Origin: Streptomyces ficellus | GTDB taxonomy: Bacteria > Actinomycetota > Actinomycetes > Streptomycetales > Streptomycetaceae | Length of the DNA stretch: 64,000 nucleotides | NCBI RefSeq assembly: GCF_030406405.1 | Contig: NZ_JAUEPL010000005.1 | Coordinates: 1-64,000 of the forward strand | Direction: 5' to 3' | Shown here: positions 1-8,355 of the stretch, in pieces | How positions within the stretch are numbered: position 1 is the first letter of the stretch | How the letters are laid out: the number at the start of each line of letters is the position of its first letter | Notes under the pieces: generated by a model | What the model was told of the DNA's origin: nothing | Databases searched by the model: none | Seen by the model: the letters and a program-made list of their open reading frames with translations, nothing else | Position numbers and translations under genes: made by a program

Positions 1-107
1 CTTGAGAGGGTAAGGCTCCCAGTAGACGACTGGGTTGATAGGCCGGATATGGAAGCCCAGTAATGGGTGGAGTTGACCGGTACTAATAGGCCGAGGGCTT
101 GTCCTCA
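1..107 (+). rRNA. rrl: 23S ribosomal RNA, 3' end (partial)
   Basis: The window opens inside the last ~107 nt of a 23S rRNA gene. The block ending in GACCGGTACTAATAGGCC and GAGGGCTTG is the conserved 3' end of actinobacterial 23S rRNA. The exact mature end (about 104-107) cannot be set by eye. It is followed by a ~110-nt spacer and the 5S gene, as expected for a 16S-23S-5S operon read on the + strand. Confidence 0.93.
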
Positions 108-218
108 GTTGCTCGCGTCCACTGTGTGGTTCCCGGGTTGCGAACAGTCGCACCGGTTGAACCAGTTTCACTTGCTTACTTAATTGAAAAGTGTGCTTGT
201 TCGCTAGAACCCGATAGG

Positions 219-337
219 GTTTCGGTGGTCATAGCGTTAGGGAAACGCCCGGTTACATTCCGAACCCGGAAGCTAAGCCTTTCAGCGCCGATGGTACTGC
301 AGGGGGGACCCTGTGGGAGAGTAGGACACCGCCGAAC
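219..337 (+). rRNA. rrf: 5S ribosomal RNA
   Basis: A ~119-nt block starting GTTTCGGTGGTCATAGCG and ending in ACACCGCCGAAC carries the typical actinobacterial 5S features. These include the complementary termini (GTTTCGGTG with CACCGCCGAAC), the CCGAACCCGGAAGCTAAG loop B/C core and the GATGGTACTGC region. It lies ~110 nt after the 23S end and just before a strong terminator, so it is the last gene of the rRNA operon. Ends may be off by a base or two. Confidence 0.95.
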
Positions 338-345
338 AATCTTTT

Positions 346-393
346 AAGGACCCTTGGTCCCAGCGTTCATGCTGGGACCAAGGGTCCTTTTTT
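346..393 (+). terminator. Intrinsic terminator of the rRNA operon
   Basis: A perfect 19-bp inverted repeat (346-364 with 371-389, six-base loop) is followed by a T tract (388-393). It sits 9 nt after the 5S gene and is a textbook Rho-independent terminator. A perfect stem plus U-tract is unusual for this GC-rich genome and suits a very highly transcribed rRNA operon. Confidence 0.95.
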
Positions 394-473
394 GTGTTTG
401 ATTTCTTCTGAAGCGCGTCGGAGAGCCGACTGCGCGAGAATGACTGCGGTACCCGAAGACAGGAGCTCAACCC

Positions 474-2279
474 ATGCCCACCAACTCCTCCGACGATCGT
501 CCCGAGCGCGAGCCGCGCCGTAGTGACGGTGGCGACCGAGGCGGCTTCCGTGGGCCGCGTCGCGACGACAACCGTGGCGGTGGTGGCGGCGGCTTCCGTC
601 GTGATCGGGACGACCGGGGCGCGCGTCCGGCGAGCAGCGGCGGCGGGTTCCGGCGGGATGACCGCCGTGATGACCGTCGCGATGATCGGCGGGGCGACCG
701 CCGTGACGACCGGCGGGATGACCGGCCGGCGTTCCAGCGTGACGACCGTGGGCCGCGCCGCGATGACAACCGTGGTGGCACTGGCGGCGGGTTCCGGCGC
801 GACCGGGACGACCGGGGTGGACGCCCGGCCGGCGGCGGTGGCGGGTTCCGCAGGGACGACCGCGACCGCGATCGGGGCGGGCGTCCGGCGAGCAGCGGCG
901 GCGGGTTCCGGCGTGATGACCGCCGTGATGACCGTCGCGATGACCGGCCCGCGTTCCGCCGTGACGACCGGCGGGATGACCGCCGTGACGATCGGCGTGA
1001 CGACCGGCCGCGTGGGCCGCGGCGGGACGACCGGCCCGGGTTCCGGCGGGATGACCGGCCTGGGTTCAAACGTGATGACCGGGCCCCGCGTCGGGATGAC
1101 CGGCGGGATGACCGGGGCGGGTTCCGGCGTGATGACCGCCGGGATGACCGGCGTGACGATCGTGGGGGCTTTCCCCGCGACGACCGGGCGCCGCGTCGGG
1201 ATGACCGGCGGGATGACCGCGGTGGGTTCCGGCGCGACGACCGGCGTGATGACCGCCGGGATGACCGGCGTGACGATCGTGGCAGCTTCCCGCGCGACGA
1301 CCGGGCACCGCGGCGTGACGATCGGCGGGATGACCGCGGTGGGTTCCGGCGCGATGACCGCCGTGACGACCGGCGGGACGACCGGCCGCGTGGGCCGCGG
1401 CGGGACGACCGGGACCGGGGCGGGTTCCGTAGGGACGACCGCGACCGGGGTGGCTACCGTGGGCGCGACGACCGTGACCGCGGTGGGTTCCGGCGCGACG
1501 ACCGGGAGCGGACGCGGGACCGTGAGCCGATCAAGCGGCTGCCGATCCCGGACGACGTCACCGGGGACGAGATCGACAAGGACGTGCGGCAGGAGCTGAT
1601 GAGCCTGCCGAAGACGCTCGCCGAGGACGTCGCCAGGAACCTGGTGATGGTCGCCAAGGTCATCGACGAGGACCCGGAGCAGGCGTACGCGTACTCGCGT
1701 ATCGCGCTGCGGCTGGCCTCGCGGGTCGCCGCCGTGCGCGAGGCGGCCGGCTTCGCCGCGTACGCGACGCAGAAGTACGCCGAGGCGCTGGCGGAGTTCC
1801 GGGCGGCGCGGCGGATGACCGGGAGCGTCGAGCTGTGGCCCGTCATGGCCGACTGCGAGCGCGGGCTGGGCCGACCCGAGCGGGCGATGGCGATGGCCGG
1901 TGAGCCCGAGGTGCAGAAGCTCGACAAGGCGGGCCAGGTCGAGATGCGGCTCGTGGCCGCCGGGGCGCGCAGGGACATGGGGCAGCTGGACGCCGCCATC
2001 GTGACCCTGCAGAGCCCGGAGCTGGCGTCCAACTCGGTACAGCCGTGGACGGCGCGGCTGCGGTACGCGTACGCCGACGCGCTGCTGGAGGCCGGGCGTG
2101 AGGCCGAGGCGCGGGAGTGGTTCGCCAAGGCGCTGGAGGCCGACAAGGAGGGCGCGACCGACGCTTCCGACCGGCTTGCCGAGCTCGACGGCGTCGAGTT
2201 CGTCGACGCCGCCGTGGAGGAGGACGTCGAGGAGGACGAGCGGCAGGACGAGGGCCGGGACGAGGGCCGGGAGGGCTGA
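474..2279 (+). CDS. TPR-like protein with a ~350-residue Arg/Asp repeat N-terminus
   Basis: 601 aa from ATG 474, with AGGAG at 461-465. Residues ~1-350 are almost entirely RDD, RRDDR and GGFRRDD repeats with RGG-like patches. This is a charge-alternating polyampholyte that should be disordered. Residues ~351-575 are Ala/Leu-rich helical repeats resembling tetratricopeptide repeats, with segments such as EALAEFRAARR and AREWFAKALEADKEG. The tail (~576-601) is acidic. RGG/RDD-type sequences often bind RNA, and the gene is the first one after the rRNA operon, so an RNA- or ribosome-related role is possible, but that is inference. The repeats make the opposite strand and +1 frame look open; those long ORFs are shadows. 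Repeat number is likely strain-variable. Confidence 0.85.
   Translation: MPTNSSDDRPEREPRRSDGGDRGGFRGPRRDDNRGGGGGGFRRDRDDRGARPASSGGGFRRDDRRDDRRDDRRGDRRDDRRDDRPAFQRDDRGPRRDDNRGGTGGGFRRDRDDRGGRPAGGGGGFRRDDRDRDRGGRPASSGGGFRRDDRRDDRRDDRPAFRRDDRRDDRRDDRRDDRPRGPRRDDRPGFRRDDRPGFKRDDRAPRRDDRRDDRGGFRRDDRRDDRRDDRGGFPRDDRAPRRDDRRDDRGGFRRDDRRDDRRDDRRDDRGSFPRDDRAPRRDDRRDDRGGFRRDDRRDDRRDDRPRGPRRDDRDRGGFRRDDRDRGGYRGRDDRDRGGFRRDDRERTRDREPIKRLPIPDDVTGDEIDKDVRQELMSLPKTLAEDVARNLVMVAKVIDEDPEQAYAYSRIALRLASRVAAVREAAGFAAYATQKYAEALAEFRAARRMTGSVELWPVMADCERGLGRPERAMAMAGEPEVQKLDKAGQVEMRLVAAGARRDMGQLDAAIVTLQSPELASNSVQPWTARLRYAYADALLEAGREAEAREWFAKALEADKEGATDASDRLAELDGVEFVDAAVEEDVEEDERQDEGRDEGREG
600..1515 (+). repeat. Tandem degenerate 9-bp repeats encoding Arg-Asp-Asp
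   Basis: Units of CGCGATGAC / CGGGATGAC / CGTGACGAC are reiterated throughout, interspersed with GGCGGGTTCCGG (Gly-Gly-Phe-Arg) blocks. Several larger blocks recur nearly intact, for example around 1090-1190, 1190-1290 and 1300-1380, which suggests segmental duplication on top of the 9-bp unit. This lies wholly inside the coding sequence starting at 474. Confidence 0.85.
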
Positions 2280-2296
2280 GTCCGCGTAGATGAGGA

Positions 2297-2328
2297 GGGG
2301 CGGCACCCTTTGGGTGCCGCCCCTTTTT
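2297..2328. terminator. Bidirectional intrinsic terminator
   Basis: A perfect 12-bp stem (2297-2308 with 2312-2323) with a TTT loop is followed by T5 (2324-2328). It lies 17 nt after the RDD-repeat gene and between it and the convergent DUF1015 gene, so it can serve both. Confidence 0.9.
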
Positions 2329-2358
2329 CGTGTACTTTCGCGTACTTTCGCGTCCGCG

Positions 2359-3639
2359 TCAGTCGACGTCGAGGCTGCGCAGGACCAGACCCGTCGCGGG
2401 CTTCGGGCCGAAGGAGGTGGACTTGCGCGGCATGGTGACGCCCTGGCGGGCGAGGTCGCGGACGACCTCCTCGCGTACCGGATGCATCAGGACCGCCGTA
2501 CCGCCCCGGCGTTCGGCCTGGGTGACGGCGGCTTCGGCGTCGTGGATGTAGCTGATGTCCTCGGGGGCGTCGGGGACGCGCCAGATGTGCTCGATGAGCG
2601 TGGAGTGCAGCACCGTGGCGTCCAAGGTGCGCCAAGCCTCGGGGCGGTCCGCCGGGACCGTACGGGCCAGGAGGTCCGGGGCGGGGCGGTCGATGAGGTG
2701 GAACCGGCCGTCGCCGGCCAGGAGGAAGGCGTTGCCCTTCAGGGCGGCGGTGGCAAGGGCGTCCAGGGCGGCCGGAAGAGGGCCGTCGACCGTGCGTATG
2801 CGGAACGTCCCGCCGAGGGCGGCCAGCGCGTCGGCGACCGGGAGACGGTTCAGGAGCCGGTGTATGGCGCGGACCTGGAGGGGGTAGCGGGCCGTGTCGA
2901 TGAGGAGGACGAGCCCGTAGTTCCAGGGGCTGGGCGACGGGTGCTCCTCGCGCAGCCGCAGATAGGTCGCCCAGCGGTGGTGGCCGTCGGCGATCAGTGC
3001 CTGGTGCCGGCCGAGGTCGCCGGCGACCTCGGCCAGGGCGGCCGGGTCGGTGACGGACCAGAGGCGGTGGCTCACGCCGTCCTCGGTGGTCGTGGCGAGG
3101 AGCGGCGCGCTCAGGACGGTGCGCTCGATGACGGCGGTCGCGCCGGTGGCGGTGCCGTTGCCGCGGTAGGTCAGGAGCAGCGGTTCCAGGTTGGCGGCGG
3201 TGGTGCGCATCAGGGAAGCGCGGTCCTCGACCACGTGCGGTATGACGTCCTCGTGGGGCAGCACGATGCCCTCGGCGGGGGTGGAGAGCTCCAGGCTGCC
3301 GATGAGGCCGCGCTGGAGCAGGTCACCCTTGCGTTGCTCGTACACATAGAGGGCGGGCTCGTCGTCGGCGGCGAGGACGCCCTCGGAGAGCCAGTCGTGG
3401 AGGGTCCGGGCCGCCTGCTGGTGGCGGGCCTCGCTGGTCTCGGCCTGAGGAAGGATCAGGCGGACGATGTTGTGCGGGTCTGCTGACTCCAGGTGGTGGA
3501 CACCGTCGGGCCGCACGACCACGTCGTACGGGGGCGAGGTCACCGCGGCGAGGCTCCCCACCCGTTCCGGGACATAGCGCAGTCCACGGAAGGGGAGCAG
3601 GTGCAGACCGTCGTTGGCCACGGGACCTGTGGTGTTCAT
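2359..3639 (-). CDS. DUF1015 family protein
   Basis: 426 aa from ATG 3639 (minus strand). The protein shows the family hallmarks: an N-terminal PFRGLRYVP...VTSPPYDVV block (residues ~15-40), a central ADGHHRWATY motif, and a C-terminal MPRKSTSFGPKPATGLV motif ending just before the stop. DUF1015 proteins are soluble, widely conserved and of unknown biochemical function. The open frame continues upstream of 3639, but the MNTTGP start fits the family length. It is divergent from the HAD phosphatase gene, with a 72-bp shared promoter region, and convergent with the RDD-repeat gene. Confidence 0.9.
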   Translation of the reverse strand: MNTTGPVANDGLHLLPFRGLRYVPERVGSLAAVTSPPYDVVVRPDGVHHLESADPHNIVRLILPQAETSEARHQQAARTLHDWLSEGVLAADDEPALYVYEQRKGDLLQRGLIGSLELSTPAEGIVLPHEDVIPHVVEDRASLMRTTAANLEPLLLTYRGNGTATGATAVIERTVLSAPLLATTTEDGVSHRLWSVTDPAALAEVAGDLGRHQALIADGHHRWATYLRLREEHPSPSPWNYGLVLLIDTARYPLQVRAIHRLLNRLPVADALAALGGTFRIRTVDGPLPAALDALATAALKGNAFLLAGDGRFHLIDRPAPDLLARTVPADRPEAWRTLDATVLHSTLIEHIWRVPDAPEDISYIHDAEAAVTQAERRGGTAVLMHPVREEVVRDLARQGVTMPRKSTSFGPKPATGLVLRSLDVD

Positions 3640-3711
3640 CTCTGCATCGTATGTGGGCGGAGGGTATGAGCGATGATCGGGGCAGTTGGCTGTGGATGGA
3701 GGAGTGCGGAC

Positions 3712-4800
3712 ATGGCACGGCAGCAGGGCAGGAACCGGCCGGACGGCAGTGCGGCCCCGCTGAGCGAGGCGTACGACACGGCGCTGCTGGACCTGGACGG
3801 GGTGGTGTACGCCGGTGGGGAGGCGATCCCGTACGCCGTGGAGGCGCTGGGGACGGCACGGGCGGGCGGGATGCACCTGGCGTACGTCACCAACAACGCC
3901 CTGCGCACGCCGGACGCCGTGGCCGCGCACCTGACCGAGCTGGGGGTGCCGGCGGAGCCCTCGGACGTGATCACCTCGGCGCAGGCGGTGGCACGGCTGA
4001 TCGCCGATCAGGTGCCGCGCGGGTCGCGGGTGCTGGTGGTGGGCGGTGACGGGCTGCGGGTCGCGCTGCGCGAGCGCGGGCTGGAGCCGGTGGAGTCGGC
4101 GGACGACGATCCGGTGGCGGTGGTGCAGGGGTACGGGGGGCCTCAGTTGCCGTGGGGGCGGTTCGCGGAGGCGTCGTACGCGATCGCGCGCGGGGTGCCG
4201 TGGTTCGCGTCCAACACCGATCTGACGATCCCGGGCCCGCGGGGCATCGCGCCCGGCAATGGCGCGGCGGTGGAGGTCGTACGGATCGCGACCGGGGCCG
4301 AGCCGCAGGTGGCGGGCAAGCCGCTGCCGCCGATGCACCGCGAGACGATTCTGCGGACAGGTGCGAAGCGGCCGCTGGTCGTGGGGGACCGGCTGGACAC
4401 CGACATCGAGGGGGCGTTCAACGGGGGTGTGGACTCACTGCTGGTGCTGACCGGCGTGACGGACGCCGGGCGGCTCCTTGCCGCCGTGCCGGAGCACCGG
4501 CCGACGTATGTGGACGCCGACCTGCGGGGGCTGCTGGCCGGGCAGCCGGACGTCGGCGGGACGGCGGACACCGGTTTCGTGTGCGGCGGGTGGAGCGCGT
4601 CGGTGCGGGGCGGTGAACTGGTGCTGGACGGGTACGGGGGCGGGGGCCGGGACGGCGAGGGGGGCGGTGCTCCGGGTGCGGCCGGGGGCGGTGGCGCGCT
4701 GGATGGGCTGCGGGCACTGTGCGCGGCGGCCTGGACGTACGCGGGCGAGGGCTCGTGCACCCTGGACGCGGGCAAGGCGCTGACCAGGCTGGGGTGGTGA
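3712..4800 (+). CDS. HAD-superfamily IIA hydrolase (NagD-like phosphatase)
   Basis: 362 aa from ATG 3712, with GGAGGAG just upstream. HAD motif I is DLDGVVYAG near residue 27 (nucleophile and acid/base Asp). Motif II lies around YVTNNALR (~57). The C2-cap region is followed by KPLPPMHRET (Lys of motif III, ~203) and the motif IV acidic pair in VVGDRLDTDIEGA (~223). These are typical of NagD/p-nitrophenyl- or sugar-phosphate phosphatases; the natural substrate is unknown. The C-terminal ~110 residues, including a Gly-rich linker, exceed the usual ~260-aa core and end in a small domain (TYAGEGSCTLDAGKALTRLGW region) of unknown role. Confidence 0.88.
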   Translation: MARQQGRNRPDGSAAPLSEAYDTALLDLDGVVYAGGEAIPYAVEALGTARAGGMHLAYVTNNALRTPDAVAAHLTELGVPAEPSDVITSAQAVARLIADQVPRGSRVLVVGGDGLRVALRERGLEPVESADDDPVAVVQGYGGPQLPWGRFAEASYAIARGVPWFASNTDLTIPGPRGIAPGNGAAVEVVRIATGAEPQVAGKPLPPMHRETILRTGAKRPLVVGDRLDTDIEGAFNGGVDSLLVLTGVTDAGRLLAAVPEHRPTYVDADLRGLLAGQPDVGGTADTGFVCGGWSASVRGGELVLDGYGGGGRDGEGGGAPGAAGGGGALDGLRALCAAAWTYAGEGSCTLDAGKALTRLGW

Positions 4801-4848
4801 GCTTCCGGTCGTCGGGGAGGTGCGCGGCGGCCGGTCCTGGAGGCCAGG

Positions 4849-4867
4849 CAAAGGTAGGCTAACCTAA
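4849..4867 (+). promoter_or_regulatory. Iron box (DmdR/DtxR/IdeR-type operator)
   Basis: CAAAGGTAGGCTAACCTAA matches the 19-bp actinobacterial iron-box consensus TTAGGTTAGGCTAACCTAA at 15 of 19 positions, with a perfect right half. It ends 4 nt before the GTG of the first permease, so a bound iron repressor would cover the promoter. The closeness to the start also points to a leaderless or near-leaderless transcript. Confidence 0.85.
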
Positions 4868-4871
4868 CCGG

Positions 4872-5927
4872 GTGTTGGTCGACAGTCCTCCCAAACAGAG
4901 CGCGGAACCGACAGCCGCAGCCGAGCCCCGTGGGCGCCGCCGTTCGGTGCGCGCCGCCGGGCTGCCGGTCGCCCTCGGTGTCCTGCTGCTGGTCTGTGCC
5001 GCGAGCATCATGGTCGGGGCCAAGCCGGTTCCGCTCGGGGACGTGTGGCACGGCCTGTTCCACAACTCCGGTACGGGCAACGACATCCTCGTCCAGGAGC
5101 TGCGCCTGCCCCGGACCATCCTGGGACTGATCGTCGGCGTCGCGCTCGGCCTGTCCGGTGCGGTGATGCAGGCCCTCACCCGCAACCCGCTCGCCGAGCC
5201 GGGCCTGCTGGGCGTGAACGCGGGCGCCTCGGCCGCGGTCGTCACCGCCATCAGCTTCCTCGGCGTCACGTCGCTGACCGGCTATGTCTGGTTCGCGTTC
5301 GCGGGCGCCGCCATCGTCTCGGTGGTGGTGTACGTCCTCGGCGGCAGCCGCAGTTCCACCCCCGTACGGCTCGCGCTGGCCGGCACCGCCGCGACCGCCG
5401 CGCTGTACGGGTACGTCAACGCCGTGCAGCTGCTGGACTCCGCCGCCCTGGACCGGCTGCGCTTCTGGACCGTCGGGTCGCTGGCCAACGCCGACATGGC
5501 GACGGTACGCGGCATCGCGCCGTTCCTCGTCGTGGGCGTCGTCCTCGCGCTGCTGATCGCCCGGCCGCTCAACGCCATGGAGATGGGCGACGACACCGCC
5601 CGAGCGCTCGGCGCGCACCTCAACCGCACCCGCGCGCTCGGCATGCTGTCGGTGACCCTGCTGTGCGGCGCCGCGACCGCCGCGTGCGGGCCGATCGTCT
5701 TCATCGGCCTGATGGTGCCCTACCTCGTACGCGCCCTCACCGGCCCCGATATGCGCTGGATCCTGCCGTACGCGGCGGTGCTCTCGCCCGTCCTGCTGCT
5801 GGGCGCCGACGTTCTCGGGCGGGTGGTGGCCCGGCCGTCCGAACTCCAGGTCGGGATCGTCACCGCGCTCGTCGGCGGGCCCGTCTTCATCCACCTCGTA
5901 CGCCGCAAGAGGATGGCCCAGCTGTGA
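4872..5927 (+). CDS. FecCD-family iron-siderophore ABC transporter permease (1)
   Basis: 351 aa from GTG 4872. The protein is an all-helical membrane protein (about 9-10 predicted segments) of the BtuC/FecCD family. It shows the family signatures LRLPRTILGLIVGVALGLSG (residues ~77-96), ALTRNPLAEPGLLGVNAGAS and the cytoplasmic ATPase-contact loop EMGDDTARALG. It would form half of the channel importing ferric siderophores, together with the next gene. There is no Shine-Dalgarno in the 4 nt between the iron box and GTG, consistent with leaderless translation. Expression should be iron-repressed through the overlapping iron box. Confidence 0.92.
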   Translation: MLVDSPPKQSAEPTAAAEPRGRRRSVRAAGLPVALGVLLLVCAASIMVGAKPVPLGDVWHGLFHNSGTGNDILVQELRLPRTILGLIVGVALGLSGAVMQALTRNPLAEPGLLGVNAGASAAVVTAISFLGVTSLTGYVWFAFAGAAIVSVVVYVLGGSRSSTPVRLALAGTAATAALYGYVNAVQLLDSAALDRLRFWTVGSLANADMATVRGIAPFLVVGVVLALLIARPLNAMEMGDDTARALGAHLNRTRALGMLSVTLLCGAATAACGPIVFIGLMVPYLVRALTGPDMRWILPYAAVLSPVLLLGADVLGRVVARPSELQVGIVTALVGGPVFIHLVRRKRMAQL

Positions 5928-6967
5928 TCACCAGGAGCAACAGGGCGATACGCACCCCTGGGGGCCTGTCCGTCCGGTACGAGCCGCGCGCGGCCGTCGC
6001 CGTCGTGGTGCTGGCCCTGGTGACCGTGGCGGCGGGCGTCGTCCTCATCGGCAGCGGCGACTTCCCGATCGCGCCCGGCGACGTCGTCGCCACCCTCCTC
6101 GGCGACGGCACGACGGCGCAGGAGTTCATCGTCCAGGACCTGCGGCTGCCGCGCGTCCTCGTGGCGATCCTCGTCGGCGCGTCGCTCGGCGTGGGCGGCG
6201 CCGTCTTCCAGTCCGTCTCCCGCAACCCGCTCGGCAGCCCCGACGTCATCGGCTTCGGGCAGGGCGCCACGGTCGGCGCGCTGACCGTGATCGTGCTCTT
6301 CGGCGGCAGTGCCACCGCCGTCGCGGGCGGTGCCGTCGTGGGCGGCGTGGTGACCGGCGTCCTGATCTACCTGCTCGCCTGGAAGCGGGGGGTGCACGGC
6401 TTCCGGCTCGTCCTCATCGGCATCGGCGCGGCCGCCATGCTGACCGCCGTCATCCACTACCTGATCACCAAGGCCAACCTGATCGACGCCACCCGGGCCG
6501 TGCTGTGGATGACCGGCACGCTCGACGGCCGTGACTGGGCGCAGTTCTGGCCGCTGCTGGCCGTCTGCGCCGTGCTCGTGCCGCTGGTGCTGGGATACGG
6601 GCGGCCGCTGCGGATGCTGGAGATGGGCGACGACGCCGCGTACGCGCTGGGCGTGAAGGTCGAGCGGACGCGGCTGGTGCTGATGGCGTCGGCCGTGCTG
6701 CTCGTGTCGGTCGCCACCGCCGCCGCCGGGCCGATCACGTTCGTCTCGCTGAGCGCGCCGCAGCTCGCCCGCCGGCTCACCCGCTCGCCGGGCCCCAACC
6801 TCGCCGCCTCCGCGCTCATGGGCGCGGCCCTGCTGCTCGTCGCCGACTGGACCGCGACCAACGCCTTCGGCGAGCGGGAGCTGCCGGTCGGTGTCGTGAC
6901 CGGCGTCGTCGGCGGTGTCTACCTGCTGTGGCTGCTGGTCACGGAGCGCAAGGCAGGCCGGATATGA
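5924..6967 (+). CDS. FecCD-family iron-siderophore ABC transporter permease (2)
   Basis: 347 aa from GTG 5924, overlapping the previous stop by 4 bp (GTGA), so translation is probably coupled. It repeats the family signatures of its neighbour: LRLPRVLVAILVGASLGVGG, SVSRNPLGSPDVIGFGQGA and EMGDDAAYALGVKVERTRL. It is the second membrane subunit of the importer. The pair of non-identical permeases is typical of actinobacterial siderophore systems. A much longer open frame starts upstream inside the first permease but would be a shadow. Confidence 0.92.
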   Translation: MITRSNRAIRTPGGLSVRYEPRAAVAVVVLALVTVAAGVVLIGSGDFPIAPGDVVATLLGDGTTAQEFIVQDLRLPRVLVAILVGASLGVGGAVFQSVSRNPLGSPDVIGFGQGATVGALTVIVLFGGSATAVAGGAVVGGVVTGVLIYLLAWKRGVHGFRLVLIGIGAAAMLTAVIHYLITKANLIDATRAVLWMTGTLDGRDWAQFWPLLAVCAVLVPLVLGYGRPLRMLEMGDDAAYALGVKVERTRLVLMASAVLLVSVATAAAGPITFVSLSAPQLARRLTRSPGPNLAASALMGAALLLVADWTATNAFGERELPVGVVTGVVGGVYLLWLLVTERKAGRI

Positions 6968-7977
6968 GCCCGGACAGCACCATCAGCAACGCCCGCGATT
7001 CCAGGAGTACGTCCATGAGCCCGTCCGTGAGCACGTCCGAGAGCACGTCGGTTGGTACGAATGTTGGTACGTCCGTTGGCACGTCCACGCGGCAGCGTCT
7101 GAGCGCGGAGTCGGTCACCCTCGCCTACGAGCAGCGGGTCATCGCCCGGGACCTCTCGGTCCGGATACCCGACAACTCCTTCACGGTGATCGTCGGCCCG
7201 AACGCGTGCGGCAAGTCGACGCTGCTGCGAGCGCTGTCGCGGATGCTGAAGCCGACGCAGGGGCGGGTGCTGCTGGACGGGCAGACCATCCACTCCATGC
7301 CCGCCAAGAAGGTCGCCAGGACGCTGGGGCTGCTGCCGCAGTCGTCCATCGCGCCGGACGGCATCACCGTCGCCGACCTCGTCGCCCGCGGCCGCTACCC
7401 GCACCAGGGGCTGCTGCGCCAGTGGTCCCCCGAGGACGAGAGGATCGTCCGGGAGTCGATGGACGCCACCGGCGTCGGCGAGCTGGGCGACCGGTACGTC
7501 GACGAGCTCTCGGGCGGGCAGCGCCAGCGCGTGTGGATCGCGATGGCCCTCGCCCAGCAGACGCCGCTGCTGCTGCTGGACGAGCCGACGACGTTCCTCG
7601 ACATCCAGCACCAGATCGACGTGCTCGACCTGTGCGCCGAGCTGCACGAGACGCAGGGGCGCACCCTCGTCGCCGTACTGCACGACCTGAACCACGCGGC
7701 GCGGTACGCCACGCACCTCATCGCGGTACGGGGCGGGGAGATCGTGGCCGAGGGGCCGCCGTCCGAGGTGGTCACCGCGGAGCTGGTCGAGCGGGTCTTC
7801 GGCCTGCGCTGCCAGGTCATCGACGACCCGGAGACGGGCACGCCGCTGGTGGTGCCGGCGGCGCGCAGGGCGCGTGCGGCGCGAACGGCCGGCGCGGGTG
7901 GTGCAGGTGTTGCAGCTGGTGCGGCAGGTGATGCGGCGGGTGAGGTCCGGGTGGCGGCGGGCGCTCTAGAGAAGTGA
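6964..7977 (+). CDS. Iron-siderophore ABC transporter ATP-binding protein
   Basis: 337 aa from ATG 6964, overlapping the permease stop as ATGA. Walker A is GPNACGKST (~78-86), the signature LSGGQRQR (~182-189), Walker B LLLLDEPTTFLD (~201-212) and the H-loop HDLNHAARYA. It is a FepC/FhuC-type ATPase. The first ~38 residues are Ser/Thr-rich with STSVGT-like repeats, and the last ~40 are Ala/Gly-rich; both are extra to the family core, so an internal start at ATG 7015 is possible. No periplasmic or lipoprotein siderophore-binding protein is encoded nearby, so one must come from elsewhere. The 3' end overlaps the convergent SCP2 gene by 12 bp. Confidence 0.92.
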   Translation: MSPDSTISNARDSRSTSMSPSVSTSESTSVGTNVGTSVGTSTRQRLSAESVTLAYEQRVIARDLSVRIPDNSFTVIVGPNACGKSTLLRALSRMLKPTQGRVLLDGQTIHSMPAKKVARTLGLLPQSSIAPDGITVADLVARGRYPHQGLLRQWSPEDERIVRESMDATGVGELGDRYVDELSGGQRQRVWIAMALAQQTPLLLLDEPTTFLDIQHQIDVLDLCAELHETQGRTLVAVLHDLNHAARYATHLIAVRGGEIVAEGPPSEVVTAELVERVFGLRCQVIDDPETGTPLVVPAARRARAARTAGAGGAGVAAGAAGDAAGEVRVAAGALEK

Positions 7978-8313
7978 CCGCAGCCGCAGCAGGTCGCGGA
8001 AGCTCGCCTCCAGCCTGATCCGGCCGGAGGCCCACGCCCTCGCGAAGTTCAGCTCACCGTCCACCATCGCGACCAGGTCGTCCCCGGCCATCGCCAGCCG
8101 CATCTCCGCCCTCTCGCGCGGCGGCCCGTCGTGCCGGTCCAGCACCTGGATCCGGCCACCGGTGAGGCGGCCGGTGAAGGTGGTGTCGAGGTCGGTGATG
8201 TGGCAGCTCAGCGAACGGTCCAGGGCCGCGGCGCTGCGCACCTCGCCGTCCGCGTGCTGGAGGTTGTCGGAGAGTCTGTCGAGTGCGCTGCGGCACTCCT
8301 CGATCGTGGCCAT
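7966..8313 (-). CDS. SCP2 sterol-binding-domain-like protein
   Basis: 115 aa from ATG 8313 (minus). It begins MATIEECRSALDRLSDNLQ and has an SCP2-like pattern: a central strand-rich part (TFTGRLTGGRIQVLDR), then AEMRLAMAGDDLVAMVDGELNFARAW and a C-terminal amphipathic helix ASFRDLLRLRSLL. SCP2 domains bind lipids or hydrophobic ligands; no specific substrate can be named. It is divergent from the small acidic protein at 8356, sharing a 42-bp promoter region. The opposite-strand ORF running to 10626 in this frame is not coding beyond the start given here. Confidence 0.8.
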   Translation of the reverse strand: MATIEECRSALDRLSDNLQHADGEVRSAAALDRSLSCHITDLDTTFTGRLTGGRIQVLDRHDGPPRERAEMRLAMAGDDLVAMVDGELNFARAWASGRIRLEASFRDLLRLRSLL

Positions 8314-8355
8314 CGACACCGACCGTACCTCAGCGCTTCGCGGTAGCGTCTGGGC

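Noticed and set aside
600-1515. CRISPR-like regular repeats
   Set aside because: Units are 9 bp and coding, without unique spacers or cas genes.
282-2306. 674-codon minus-strand ORF opposite the RDD-repeat gene
   Set aside because: Its Val/Pro/Thr repeats are the antisense of GAC/CGC codons; the + frame has a Shine-Dalgarno, a TPR domain and proper third-position GC. The reverse frame also runs into the 5S terminator.
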